Notes: generated by a model not told the origin, from the sequence alone. DNA of 64,000 bases from CALMKX01 sp044869955 (GCA_044869955.1 JBIOYC010000060.1:10510-74509), one strand, 5' to 3'. Counted from the first letter of the stretch, positions 7,953 to 15,927 are shown. Program-made: numbers and translations.

Positions 7953-8348
7953 CTACTCGTAGGCCAGCTCGTCCTCGTCCTCGTCCTCGTCGTCGTCGAA
8001 TTCGGCGTTCTTGTCGACGCTCGCGCCGATCCAATCGAGGAAGCTCTTGTCACCCTTGGAGACGTTGAAGGCGAGGATCTCGGGCAGCTCGTAGCTGTGC
8101 AGCTCGCGGATGGTGGCGGCAACTTCCTCGAACTCCTCGGCGCGAGTCTTGATCACCAGCAGGAACTCGTCGTCCTGGCAGATCTTGCCCTTCCACCGGT
8201 AGATGGAACGGACTCCCGAGAGGACGTTGACGCAGGCGGCCTGGCGGCGGGCGATGAGCTCGCGCGCGATCAAGTAAGCCTGATCCTCGGTACCAACACT
8301 GGTGACCACGCCGATCGCGCGCACGGTGGGGGAAGTTACTCCAGGCAT
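7953..8348 (-). CDS. cutA: CutA-like divalent-cation tolerance protein
   Basis: Small trimeric protein of the PII-like CutA family, linked in other bacteria to copper or divalent-metal tolerance; the real role is unsettled. The 131-residue product has the family pattern TSVGTEDQAYLIARELIARRQAACVN, then VRSIYRWKGKICQDDEFLLVIKT and ELHSYELPEILAF (about residues 83-95). Family members are usually 105-115 residues; this one carries an extra C-terminal tail of alternating Asp and Glu (residues 117-129), which could bind metal. It ends 27 nt from the cystathionine enzyme gene, convergent with it. Confidence 0.88.
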   Translation of the reverse strand: MPGVTSPTVRAIGVVTSVGTEDQAYLIARELIARRQAACVNVLSGVRSIYRWKGKICQDDEFLLVIKTRAEEFEEVAATIRELHSYELPEILAFNVSKGDKSFLDWIGASVDKNAEFDDDEDEDEDELAYE

Positions 8349-8357
8349 TCCGCAGAG

Positions 8358-8876
8358 TCAAACTGCTCTCTCGAGCTGTCGGAGGCGCTCGCGGGTGTTC
8401 TGGTGAGAGGCGTGGAGGGCCTGGATCGCTACGAGGACGCTCTCGTTGCTCTCTCGCACGGCTCCCAGGACCTCAATCCTCAGATCCTGGATCTCCGTCC
8501 GCAGCTCGATCCGCAAGCCGCCGATCTCGGTTCGAAGCTCGCTGTGAAGCCCCCCGACGTCTCCTCGAAGCCCACCGACCTCGCCGCGAAGACCACAAAC
8601 TTCTCCTCGAAGCTCGCCGACCTCGCCGTGAAGCCCCCCGACGTCTCCTCGAAGCCCACCGACCTCGTCGCGAAGACCACCAACTTCTCCTCGAAGCTCA
8701 CCGACCTCGCCGCGAAGACCACCAACTTCTCCTCGGAGCTCACCGACCTCGCCGCGAAGACCACCGACTTCTCCGCGAAGCCCTCCGACTTCTCCTCGAA
8801 GCTCACCGACTTCGCTTCGGATCATTGCTTGCACAGCCTGCATCTCGTCCAGCTTGCGGATGATCTGCTCGGACAT
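8358..8876 (-). CDS. Glycine-containing heptad-repeat (coiled-coil-like) protein
   Basis: A 172-residue protein of unknown function built on thirteen perfect-length heptads of the form GEVGGLR or GEVGELR (residues 21-111), followed by four looser ones (SELRTEIGGLRIELR). Val and Leu alternate with 3- and 4-residue spacing, as in a coiled coil, but one or two glycines per heptad are unusual. The N-terminus MSEQIIRKLDEMQ and the C-terminus (HQNTRERLRQLERAV) are ordinary amphipathic helix. There is no signal peptide or membrane segment. A good ribosome site (GGAAGGAGAGG) precedes the ATG. Similar Gly-containing LRGEV proteins are scattered in bacteria without known roles. Confidence 0.7.
   Translation of the reverse strand: MSEQIIRKLDEMQAVQAMIRSEVGELRGEVGGLRGEVGGLRGEVGELRGEVGGLRGEVGELRGEVGGLRDEVGGLRGDVGGLHGEVGELRGEVCGLRGEVGGLRGDVGGLHSELRTEIGGLRIELRTEIQDLRIEVLGAVRESNESVLVAIQALHASHQNTRERLRQLERAV
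8544..8816 (-). repeat. 13 tandem 21-nt units encoding the GEVGGLR heptad
   Basis: The 273 nt are exactly thirteen 21-nt units in frame. Units differ at a few bases and alternate Gly-Gly with Gly-Glu, so they look like an old expansion shaped by slippage and selection. It lies wholly inside a coding frame and is not a CRISPR array: there are no spacers. Confidence 0.9.
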
Positions 8877-8979
8877 CGACCCTCTCCTTCCTGACTGCGC
8901 CGTGCTGGCGCGATTGTAGTACCGAAGCCGGGTGTGGCATCGGGCTCAGATCCGGAACGAGGCCTCCTCGAATCGACGT

Positions 8980-9582
8980 TCAGCGCCGCCAGCGATCCGC
9001 CTCGCGGTCATAGGACAGCACCTGGACGCGGCCGGAGGCTCCGAGCACCCGGACGGCAGCCAGCTCGCTGCGATGATCCGTGATGTAGACGCTGCCGGGC
9101 GTGCCGGACCCGATGGGGTCGAAGGAGGCGAGGTCGGAGCGGTTGAACCGGATCGGATCATCGAGACTCCCGAGGCGCCGGTGAGGGTCGCTCGGGTCTG
9201 GGGGTGGCGAGCCGGGAGGAAAGCCGAAGCCGACTCGGCCCCCGAGGTGCTCGAGGCGGCGAGGCCGGCGGATCGCCGGGTCGATCCCGGCGTCGATGTC
9301 GGCATTCGCCACACCGTCGCCATCGCCATCGGCATAGAGACCGTAGGTGAGGAGACCGTCCTGGTCCCGCTCGAACTTCACCGCCACGCGGACGCTGCGC
9401 TTGACCGCCTCGGAGCGCGCCAGCCGAAGGGCGGCCGTCACTTCCATGGCGGCCGAGCGCACGCGCTCCCGGGCGGTGGCCCGCAGCAGATCGGGTAGAG
9501 CGGCAGCGAAGAAGAGGCCGATGATGGCCAGGACGATCGCGAGCTCGACGAGCTGGAATCCCTGTTCTCGGCACTGATTCAT
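8980..9582 (-). CDS. Type II secretion/type IV pilus pseudopilin (GspH/FimT-like)
   Basis: A 200-residue prepilin-like protein. The start MNQCREQGFQLVELAIVLAI has a short leader, a prepilin-peptidase site between Gly8 and Phe9, glutamate at mature position 5 (Glu13) and an about 20-residue hydrophobic helix. A GspH/FimT-like pattern follows (AAMEVTAALRLARSEAVKRSVRVAVKFERD). The ATG at 9582 was chosen over an in-frame ATG 45 nt upstream because it gives a short prepilin leader. The globular domain has a Gly/Asp-rich stretch (GDGDGVANADIDAG) that could bind calcium. No other pilus gene is adjacent, so it is an orphan minor pilin; DNA uptake is possible given the ComEA-like neighbour. Confidence 0.83.
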   Translation of the reverse strand: MNQCREQGFQLVELAIVLAIIGLFFAAALPDLLRATARERVRSAAMEVTAALRLARSEAVKRSVRVAVKFERDQDGLLTYGLYADGDGDGVANADIDAGIDPAIRRPRRLEHLGGRVGFGFPPGSPPPDPSDPHRRLGSLDDPIRFNRSDLASFDPIGSGTPGSVYITDHRSELAAVRVLGASGRVQVLSYDREADRWRR

Positions 9583-9658
9583 GACCTGGGCTCTCCGGGA
9601 AAAGCGCGGCCGCGGCGGGTAGCGCACCCGACCGCGGCCGCGGTTGAAAGATGTCGGC

Positions 9659-9997
9659 TCAGGCGTCGGCCTTGACCGTGCGGGGGGTGCGGACCTTCGA
9701 CTTGAGAGTGGTGTCCCCGGACACGGCGACGTAGGGAGCCAGCAGCTCGTAGGTCTTCTGACCGATGCCGCGCACCAGCATCAGGTCCTCGGGCTTCTTG
9801 AACGCGCCGTTGTCCTTGCGGAAGTCGACGATGCGCTGGGCCACCGCCGGACCCACGCGGGGCAGCAGGGCAAGCTGCTCGACGCTCGCGCTGTTGACGT
9901 TGACCTTGCCCTCCGGCTCGGCTGCGAAGGAAGGAAGGGCGAGGAGGGTCAGGGCGAGGGCGACGATGGCGGCGGTGAAGCGACGGGTACGGGTCAT
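9659..9997 (-). CDS. ComEA-like helix-hairpin-helix DNA-binding protein (exported)
   Basis: A 112-residue protein with a signal peptide (basic start MTRTRRF, hydrophobic core to about residue 20, likely cut after PSFAA) and one HhH unit of the ComEA type. The pattern VNVNSASVEQLALLPRVGPA (residues 32-51) leads into IVDFRKDNGAFKKPEDLMLVRGIG. ComEA proteins bind incoming double-stranded DNA in the periplasm during natural transformation. The gene follows a ribosome site AAGGAGAAC and lies 75 nt upstream of the pseudopilin gene on the same strand. Other HhH proteins look alike, so a competence role is an inference. Confidence 0.8.
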   Translation of the reverse strand: MTRTRRFTAAIVALALTLLALPSFAAEPEGKVNVNSASVEQLALLPRVGPAVAQRIVDFRKDNGAFKKPEDLMLVRGIGQKTYELLAPYVAVSGDTTLKSKVRTPRTVKADA

Positions 9998-10407
9998 GGG
10001 AGTTCTCCTTCTTGGTTGTGGTTGTGCTGCTCGGTTGCTTGGATTCGGACGTCTGGTGGGCTCATCGAGCCCGGTTGCCTACCTCTTCGATGTCGGCGGT
10101 CTCTCCTGCTTCGGCTGCTCACCTCCCTCCTCGGGTTGTTGGCGACGCCCGGCACAGAGATCAAGCCGCCTGCCACCCGTGGTCGTGGCAGCAACTCGTT
10201 TGCTTTGAGATGGTTATGTGGGACTGATGGTTGCGGAGGAAGGCGCGGCGGTCAAGGGATCTTGACCGCCCCACGCGAGCCATCGCGCCGGAGGCCGATA
10301 CACCGGATCTCCGGGCCGCGGTCAAAGGATTTGGACGGCTGCAAGATCCCTTGACCGCGCCCCGGCGCGGGCAGGAGCCGGCGCACTTCGGATACAGTTA
10401 GCCGCCG
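9998..10407. other. 410-nt intergenic region between comEA-like gene and lepB
   Basis: I see no supportable coding frame here. The left part should hold the promoter of the comEA-like gene, whose ribosome site is at 10003-10013. The right half holds two inverted pairs of a GCGGTCAAGG motif (10248-10358). A TACAGT hexamer lies 9 nt before the lepB start. No tRNA or known small-RNA signature was recognised. Confidence 0.6.
10248..10358. repeat. Two inverted-repeat pairs sharing GCGGTCAAGGATC half-sites
   Basis: The first pair is a perfect 9-bp stem, GCGGTCAAG and CTTGACCGC, around GGAT (10248-10269). The second pair is GCGGTCAAAGGAT (10318-10330) and GATCCCTTGACCGC (10345-10358). Four copies of one half-site in 111 nt just before lepB could be a REP-like element or an operator. 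Confidence 0.65.
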
Positions 10408-11133
10408 ATGAACGCGACGAAGACCCGTCCGGGAGAAGGAGCGGGGCGGGCCGCGCCCGCAGGGCCCCACAAGTCGAAGCTCCGGGAGTATCTGGAGGCG
10501 ATCGTCATCGCCGTGCTCTTTCTGAAGTTCGCCAACACCTTCGTCCTCCAGACCTTCTACATCCCGAGCGGGTCGATGGAGGACACGCTGCTGGTGGGCG
10601 ATCACCTCTTCGTCAACCGCTTCATCTACGGCCCGGAAGGCTGGCTCGAGGGGCTACCTCTGTTGCCGGCCCGAAACGTCCGCCGCGGTGACATCGTCAT
10701 CTTCCGCTCGGTGGAGGAGCCGTCCCAGGACCTGGTCAAGCGCTGCGTGGGCATGCCCGGGGATCGCATCGAGATCCTGTCCAAGCAGCTCTACGTCAAC
10801 GGCCAGCGAGTGGAGGACGGCGGCTACGTGCTGCATCGCAAGCCTGGCAGCATCGTCCCGCGTCGGGACAACGTCGGGCCCTTGACCGTGCCCGCCGGGA
10901 GCTACTACTGCCTCGGTGACAACCGCGACGACTCGAACGACTCACGCTTCTGGGGACCGGTACCGGCGGCGATGGTCAAGGGCCGAGCGTCGGCGATCTA
11001 TTGGTCGTACGGCGGGGAGGTCTCCGACGGCAAGTCTGCCGACGTTGGCACCTTCCTCGGGCGCACCCTGCGGACGGTGATCGGTTTCCCCATCAAGACG
11101 CGGTGGACTCGTACCTTCCACCTGCCTCGTTGA
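10408..11133 (+). CDS. lepB: Signal peptidase I (first of two)
   Basis: Membrane serine protease that cleaves Sec/Tat signal peptides. The 241-residue product has one N-terminal membrane helix (about residues 29-49). The catalytic serine is in YIPSGSMEDTLLVGDHLFVN (Ser56) and the general-base lysine in DLVKRCVGMPGD (Lys111). Box E, GDNRDDSNDSRFWG, lies near the C-terminus. A basic tail follows the catalytic fold. No Shine-Dalgarno sequence is obvious; TACAGT lies 9 nt upstream of the ATG. A second signal peptidase begins 5 nt after its stop. Confidence 0.94.
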   Translation: MNATKTRPGEGAGRAAPAGPHKSKLREYLEAIVIAVLFLKFANTFVLQTFYIPSGSMEDTLLVGDHLFVNRFIYGPEGWLEGLPLLPARNVRRGDIVIFRSVEEPSQDLVKRCVGMPGDRIEILSKQLYVNGQRVEDGGYVLHRKPGSIVPRRDNVGPLTVPAGSYYCLGDNRDDSNDSRFWGPVPAAMVKGRASAIYWSYGGEVSDGKSADVGTFLGRTLRTVIGFPIKTRWTRTFHLPR

Positions 11134-11138
11134 CGGCG

Positions 11139-11852
11139 ATGGCTGAAGCGTCTCGCCGGCGCCTGACGTTCGCTCCCGTCGCGGACTTGCTCGAGGCCCT
11201 GATGCTAGCGGTCCTCTGCGCCCTCTTCGCGCGCACCTTCCTGGTGCAGGCGTTCAAGATCCCGAGCAGCTCCATGGAGCCCAATCTGCTGATCGGCGAC
11301 CATCTGCTGGTCAACAAGTTCATCTACGGCGGGGGTCCGGCGTGGCTCCGGGCGATCCTGCCCAGCCGACCCCTGGAGCGGGGCGACGTGGTGGTCTTCA
11401 AGTTCCCCGAAGACCCCGGGCGCGACTTCATCAAGCGCTGTGTCGGCCTGCCCGGCGATGACATCGAGCTGGTCGACAAGCGGCTCACGATCAACGGCCA
11501 GGTCGTCGACGAATCCGCCTACGTTCGGTGGGTGGACGAGGTGACCTTCCCCCAGGGCTTCGCTTCCGGTCCCCACGGGATCCGCGACAACTTCGGCCCT
11601 TACACGGTGCCCGCGGCGAGCTACTTCTGTTTGGGCGACAACCGGGACGACTCCAACGACTCTCGCTTCTGGGGTGCCGTTCCCGCCGAGCTCGTGAAGG
11701 GCCGCGCCTTCATGATTTACTGGTCGGTCGAGCCCTTTGCCGAACCGAAGGCACCGACCGGGCCGATCACCGAACTCGGGCGCCGGCTGAGGCGAGGCGC
11801 CCACTTCCTGCTCGGGTTGCGCCGCGAGCGCAGCCTGAGCATTGTCCGCTGA
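11139..11852 (+). CDS. lepB: Signal peptidase I (second of two)
   Basis: A 237-residue paralogue of the preceding enzyme, also complete: a membrane helix at about 17-37, the serine motif IPSSSMEPNLLIGDHLLVNK (Ser45), the lysine motif DFIKRCVGLPGDD (Lys99) and box E GDNRDDSNDSRFWG identical to that of the neighbour. It has an extra segment (YVRWVDEVTFPQGFASGPHG) between the lysine motif and box E, which may shape a different substrate groove. The ATG follows the lepB stop by 5 nt, so the pair arose by tandem duplication and is co-transcribed. Confidence 0.94.
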   Translation: MAEASRRRLTFAPVADLLEALMLAVLCALFARTFLVQAFKIPSSSMEPNLLIGDHLLVNKFIYGGGPAWLRAILPSRPLERGDVVVFKFPEDPGRDFIKRCVGLPGDDIELVDKRLTINGQVVDESAYVRWVDEVTFPQGFASGPHGIRDNFGPYTVPAASYFCLGDNRDDSNDSRFWGAVPAELVKGRAFMIYWSVEPFAEPKAPTGPITELGRRLRRGAHFLLGLRRERSLSIVR

Positions 11853-11866
11853 CGACGGAGGCGACC

Positions 11867-12232
11867 ATGCGACGTCCTGGTGAGCGCGGCGACACCAACC
11901 TCGGCTGCGTGCTCTGGCTGATCGCGCTGGTGATCGCCGGCATGGTCCTGTGGAAGGCCGTGCCGGTGAAGATCGCCAACAGCGAGCTCTATGACTACAT
12001 GCTGGAGCTCACCCGCTTCTCTTCCGGTCGCTCCCCGGAAGAGATCAAGAAGCGAGTTCACAAGAAGGCCCAGGAGCTCAGATTGCCCCTGGACGCGAAG
12101 AACATCTCGGTCGAGAAGAACCGCGAGCGGATCCGCATCCGTTGCAAGTACACGGTGCCTCTCGAGTTCCCCGGCTACACCTACCTGTGGGAGGTGGAGC
12201 ACGACATCGACCGGCAGATCTTCTATCTCTAG
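11867..12232 (+). CDS. Small membrane-anchored protein, unknown function
   Basis: A 121-residue protein. A hydrophilic start (MRRPGERGDTNLG) is followed by one membrane helix (about residues 13-31) and a charged soluble domain rich in Lys/Arg/Glu ending WEVEHDIDRQIFYL. It resembles DUF4845-type small proteins that often sit near lepB in other bacteria, but I cannot confirm the family by eye. The ATG at 11867 lies 14 nt after the signal-peptidase stop behind GACGGAGGCG. The following gene begins within about 10 nt of its stop. Confidence 0.65.
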   Translation: MRRPGERGDTNLGCVLWLIALVIAGMVLWKAVPVKIANSELYDYMLELTRFSSGRSPEEIKKRVHKKAQELRLPLDAKNISVEKNRERIRIRCKYTVPLEFPGYTYLWEVEHDIDRQIFYL

Positions 12233-12239
12233 CAGAGCC

Positions 12240-13919
12240 CTGGGGGCCCTGGGGGCCGTCCTCCCCGGGGCTCTCTTCGGTGCCCTCGTCGGCCAGCTGC
12301 TCTTCTTCCTCAACCCCCAGCTGCCCTTCTCGATCGCGAGCGTCGGGCGGGCAGTGGCGGTCTACGGACTTTCGGCCGGCCTGGTCTCCCTGCTGCTGGG
12401 CGGGCTCTTCGGCCGGACCCATCGTTTCCGCTTCCTGGCCTGGGGAGTGACCTTCGCCCTGGCTCTGGCCGCCCTGCTCGGCTGGTTGGCTCCTTCACGC
12501 TTCGCCTACTACCTCACGCCGGCGGTCAACGAGAGGCTGCTCAAGGCGGCCACGGGCCTGACCGCGTGCGCGGTCGTCGCCTTCTACACGGCCCTCCTCC
12601 ACACTGCCTGGCGACGCCGCTACGGCAAGGGCAGCCTGGTGCTGCTCGGGGCCGTGATCCTGACGGCCAACCTCTTGCTGGTCGAGCGGCGCAGCGCGAT
12701 CCCGCCGCCGCCAGAGCCCATCCGGCAGCAAAGCCTGCTCGAAGAGAGCCGGCGGCTGCGCCTGGTGGTGGTGGGGATCGACTCGGCGAGCCTGGAGGCG
12801 ATTCTGCCCCTGGTCGAGGAAGGGTCCCTGCCCTTCCTGGGCTCCCTGCTCGAGGGCGGCGCCTGGGGTCACCTCCGTTCGATCCGACCGCCGAGATTCA
12901 GCTCTTTGTGGACCACTGTTTCTACTGGGCAGTTTCCCTACCGCCACGGCATTTCGAGCTCCGGCGTCTATCCCGCGCCCTGGCTGGGAGAGGGGCTGGA
13001 GCTGCGCTTGATGCCACCGTTGCGACCGATCGAGCTTTGGTTGCGGTTCTTCGGGGCCGGGCGGGCGATCGACGCCGCGGACCGTAAGTCCATCACCCTC
13101 TGGGAGTTGCTGGCTTCACTGGGGATCCCGACGGGCGTCGTCGGCTGGCCGGTGGCCACCCCCTTCCCGTCCGGCCTCGCCTTCGGGGTCTCGGATCGCT
13201 TCCTGGCCGGCGCGCCGCCCGAAGGTGACGTCGTGCCCCAACGTGCCGCGGAGTGGGCTCGCTCCCTGCGGGGCATCAGCGAGGATCTCGGTCGGGGGGT
13301 GTCGCCCGTCCTGGCGAAGAGCCCGTCGTTGAGGAGCGCCCTGGCGGAGGATCTCACCCGCTTGGCCCTGCTCAACCGATTCCTCGAGTCCCAACCCGAT
13401 CGAGCCGCCGGCTTCGTGCTGCTACCCGGGCTGCGCAGCGCCTCGCGGTCGAGCTATGGGGGCTTCGCCGCGGTGCACTTCGAAGGCCTGCGCGAAGGTG
13501 AGTATCTGGCAGCGGAGGAGACGCTTCGGGCCTACTACGTCCAGCTCGACGGCCTGCTCGAGGACCTCTGGCAGCGGCAGGAGGGGCCGACGCTGCTCGC
13601 CCTGGTCTCGGCCTATGGGGTGGAGGGAGCCTCGGGTTGGCGGCGGGTTCGGGCGGCCCTGATCGAAGAGAAGGCCCTCGAGGGCTACGTCGACCGGGCG
13701 CCGCCGGGCTTCTTCCTGCTCTACGGTGAAGGAGTCCGGCCCGCCGGCCGGACCGCCGAGGCGACGCTGGTAGACCTCCAGCCGACGCTGCTCTACGCCC
13801 TGGGACTGCCGATCGGCCGCGACCTCGCGGGCAAGTTGCTGCGCGACGCCTTCCCTTCGGAGGAGCTGGCGGCGCGGCCCCAGACCTTCGTAGCGTCCTA
13901 CGAGGCGCTCAGGCCTTGA
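12240..13919 (+). CDS. Membrane protein with type I phosphodiesterase/nucleotide pyrophosphatase domain
   Basis: About 559 residues. The N-terminal 150 residues hold four or so hydrophobic segments. An alkaline-phosphatase-superfamily domain follows: LVVVGIDSASLEAILPLVEE, then SIRPPRFSSLWTTVSTGQFP, with Thr in the nucleophile region, and HGISSSGVYP. Later AYGVEG and LVDLQPTLLYALGLP match the end of such domains. The expected Asp-His metal motif is weak, so activity is uncertain. The start is unclear: no ATG, GTG or TTG occurs in frame before the first hydrophobic segment; CTG codons at 12240 and 12249 or coupling to the previous gene are options, and the first GTG is at 12354. Its 3' end overlaps the bactofilin gene by 11 nt, tail to tail. 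Confidence 0.7.
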   Translation: MGALGAVLPGALFGALVGQLLFFLNPQLPFSIASVGRAVAVYGLSAGLVSLLLGGLFGRTHRFRFLAWGVTFALALAALLGWLAPSRFAYYLTPAVNERLLKAATGLTACAVVAFYTALLHTAWRRRYGKGSLVLLGAVILTANLLLVERRSAIPPPPEPIRQQSLLEESRRLRLVVVGIDSASLEAILPLVEEGSLPFLGSLLEGGAWGHLRSIRPPRFSSLWTTVSTGQFPYRHGISSSGVYPAPWLGEGLELRLMPPLRPIELWLRFFGAGRAIDAADRKSITLWELLASLGIPTGVVGWPVATPFPSGLAFGVSDRFLAGAPPEGDVVPQRAAEWARSLRGISEDLGRGVSPVLAKSPSLRSALAEDLTRLALLNRFLESQPDRAAGFVLLPGLRSASRSSYGGFAAVHFEGLREGEYLAAEETLRAYYVQLDGLLEDLWQRQEGPTLLALVSAYGVEGASGWRRVRAALIEEKALEGYVDRAPPGFFLLYGEGVRPAGRTAEATLVDLQPTLLYALGLPIGRDLAGKLLRDAFPSEELAARPQTFVASYEALRP

Positions 13920-14298
13920 CGCCCTTGCCGCTCGCCGCCTCGGCGCCGCCCTCGCCCTTCTGCATCGCGCACTGACCCTCGAAGAAGGCGCCGTCGTCGA
14001 TCACCAGGGTGGGGGTGAAGAGATCCCCGAAGATCCGCCCTCCGGCGGCGATGTGGATGCGTCGTCGGGCTCGGATGGTCCCGCGCACCACGCCCGAGAC
14101 TACGACCTCGCCGACATCGAGATCCGCCTCCACTTCACCGTGCTCGCCGACGACCAGGCGGCCGTCGGAGGTCACCGTACCCTTGATCTTGCCGTCGACG
14201 CGAAACTGACTTTCGAAGCGCAGGGTGCCTTCGAGAAAGCTGCCTCGGTCCACGAAGCCGTTCAAATCCGGCGCGGCGCTGTCCGACTTGAAGATCAT
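13909..14298 (-). CDS. Bactofilin
   Basis: A 129-residue bactofilin (DUF583) forming nucleotide-free cytoskeletal filaments with a right-handed beta-helix core. The core is visible as evenly spaced Gly and small/hydrophobic residues: GSFLEGTLRFESQFRVDGKI, then GRLVVGEHGEVEADLDVGEV and FGDLFTPTLVIDDGAFFEGQC. Flexible tails occur at both ends. The ATG overlaps the parB stop as ATGA, so it is translated with parA and parB. In Myxococcus, bactofilins position ParAB and its DNA clamp, so the coupling here suggests a chromosome-anchoring role (inference). Confidence 0.9.
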   Translation of the reverse strand: MIFKSDSAAPDLNGFVDRGSFLEGTLRFESQFRVDGKIKGTVTSDGRLVVGEHGEVEADLDVGEVVVSGVVRGTIRARRRIHIAAGGRIFGDLFTPTLVIDDGAFFEGQCAMQKGEGGAEAASGKGVKA

Positions 14299-15152
14299 TC
14301 GGCGTCTTCCTTGGTCATGAGGTGGTCGTAGAGGCGCATTAGCTCTTCCTCGGAGCTGAAGTGGATGCGCAGCTCACCGCCCCGGCGGCGGCGCTGGATC
14401 TCGACCCGGGTCTGGAGGCGTTGGGTCAGCCTCTCCTCGGCGACCCGGGTGTGCACGTCCACTCGCCGCTCCGGCTTGGCGGTCGTGCGTGGCGCTGGGG
14501 GCTCCGCCGCCAGCCGCTCGAGGTCGCGGGCCGTGAGCCCCTCGCGCACGGCTCGCTCGGCGGCGGCGAGCTGCTCGGCGGGCCGCTCGAGGCCGAGCAG
14601 CGGCCTCGCCTGGCCGGCGGTGAGGGCGCCGGAGCGCAACAGGGCCTGCACGCCCTCGGGCAGGTTGAGCAGGCGCAGGGCGTTGGCCACGGCAGTCCGG
14701 CTCTTGCCTACGGCGCGGCCGATCTCTTCCTGCGAGAGGGCGAAGTCGTCGCGCAACATGCGGAAGGCCTCGGCCTCCTCCAGCGCGTTCAGGTCCGCGC
14801 GCTGGAGGTTCTCGACCAGGGCGAGCTCGAGCAGCTCGCGGTCGCTGACGGACGGCCGGATCACCACCGGTACCTCGCTCAGGCCGGCGAGCTTCGAAGC
14901 CCGGAAGCGACGCTCCCCGGCGATGATCCAGTAGCCATCGCCGCCGTCGGGCGCGACGAGGATCGGCTGCACCAGGCCCTGGGCGCGGATCGAGTCGGCG
15001 AGCTCGGCGAGGTCTTCCTCGCGGAAGTGGCTGCGGGGTTGGCGGGGGTTGGGGCGGAGGCGGTCGACGGCGAGGACCAGAGGCGTCGCCGAAGTGGTCT
15101 CGGGGAGCAGGGCGTCGAGGCCGCGGCCGAGGCCGCGCTTCTTGGTGGTCAC
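14295..15152 (-). CDS. parB: ParB chromosome-partitioning protein
   Basis: CTP-dependent sliding clamp that loads at parS sites. The 285-residue product has a basic N-terminus (KKRGLGRGLDALL) that stimulates ParA. The ParB/Sulfiredoxin-like domain with the CTP-binding GERRFRASK motif is at about residues 94-102. The HTH is FALSQEEIGRAVGKSRTAVANALRLLNLP, followed by a C-terminal dimerisation tail rich in charged residues. Start is GTG at 15152, overlapping the parA stop as GTGA. Two parS-like sequences lie 1.5 kb upstream, before rsmG. Confidence 0.94.
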   Translation of the reverse strand: MTTKKRGLGRGLDALLPETTSATPLVLAVDRLRPNPRQPRSHFREEDLAELADSIRAQGLVQPILVAPDGGDGYWIIAGERRFRASKLAGLSEVPVVIRPSVSDRELLELALVENLQRADLNALEEAEAFRMLRDDFALSQEEIGRAVGKSRTAVANALRLLNLPEGVQALLRSGALTAGQARPLLGLERPAEQLAAAERAVREGLTARDLERLAAEPPAPRTTAKPERRVDVHTRVAEERLTQRLQTRVEIQRRRRGGELRIHFSSEEELMRLYDHLMTKEDAE

Positions 15153-15904
15153 TTTTTCTCGAGAACCTCGCGGGCCAGGGCCAGGTAGGCCTCGGCGCCG
15201 CGGCACTTGATGTCGTATTGGAGGATCGGCTTGCCGAAGCTGGGGGCCTCGGCCAGACGGACGTTGCGCGGGATGATCGCCTGGAAGACCTTGTCGGTGA
15301 AGTGGCGGCGGATCTCGTCGACGATCTCGCGGGAGAGGTTGGTGCGGTCGTCGTACATCGTCAACAGGATGCCCGCGATCGTCAGCCGGGGGTTGAGGCC
15401 GCCCTGGACACGGCGCACCGTGGCGACCAGCTCACTCACGCCTTCGAGTGCGAAGTACTCGCACTGCAAGGGGACGATCACGCCATCAGCTGCCGAGAGG
15501 GCCCCCACCGTCAGATGCCCGAGCGACGGCGGGCAGTCGACCAGGATGTAGTCGTAGCGATCCACCACGCTCGCCAGTGCGTTCTTCAGCCGCTGCTCCC
15601 AGCCGGGGTTGCCGACGAACTCGACCTCGACACCCACCAGGTCGCGGTCCGCGGGGGCCAGTGCGAGGTTGGGGAAGCCGGTGTCGCGCACCACCTGCTC
15701 GAGCTGTACCTCTCCGCTCAGGGCGTGGTAGAGGTGCGGCTTACCCGCGCGCTCGCCGAGCCCGCGGGTGGCGTTGCCCTGGGGGTCGCAATCGACCAGC
15801 AGGACCTTCCTCTCGAGGGCGGCGAGGCCGGCCGCGAGGTTGATGGCGGTGGTGGTCTTGCCGACCCCACCTTTCTGGTTGGCGATGGCGAAGATGATGC
15901 CCAT
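15149..15904 (-). CDS. parA: ParA chromosome-partitioning ATPase
   Basis: Deviant-Walker ATPase that moves ParB-parS complexes over the nucleoid. The 251-residue product starts MGIIFAIANQKGGVGKTT, with the signature lysine (Lys11) and Walker lysine (Lys16). Walker A' LLVDCDPQGNATRGLG and the YILVDCPPSLGHLT motif follow. The ATG at 15904 begins directly at the fold; longer frames upstream overlap rsmG. It sits 23 nt behind rsmG and overlaps parB by 4 nt, the classic rsmG-parA-parB order found near origins. Confidence 0.95.
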   Translation of the reverse strand: MGIIFAIANQKGGVGKTTTAINLAAGLAALERKVLLVDCDPQGNATRGLGERAGKPHLYHALSGEVQLEQVVRDTGFPNLALAPADRDLVGVEVEFVGNPGWEQRLKNALASVVDRYDYILVDCPPSLGHLTVGALSAADGVIVPLQCEYFALEGVSELVATVRRVQGGLNPRLTIAGILLTMYDDRTNLSREIVDEIRRHFTDKVFQAIIPRNVRLAEAPSFGKPILQYDIKCRGAEAYLALAREVLEKK

Positions 15905-15927
15905 TTGGCTTCCGTGGCCGCTGCCGG

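Noticed and set aside
8544..8816. CRISPR-like array
   Set aside because: The repeats are adjacent 21-nt units without spacers and encode an in-frame heptad protein.
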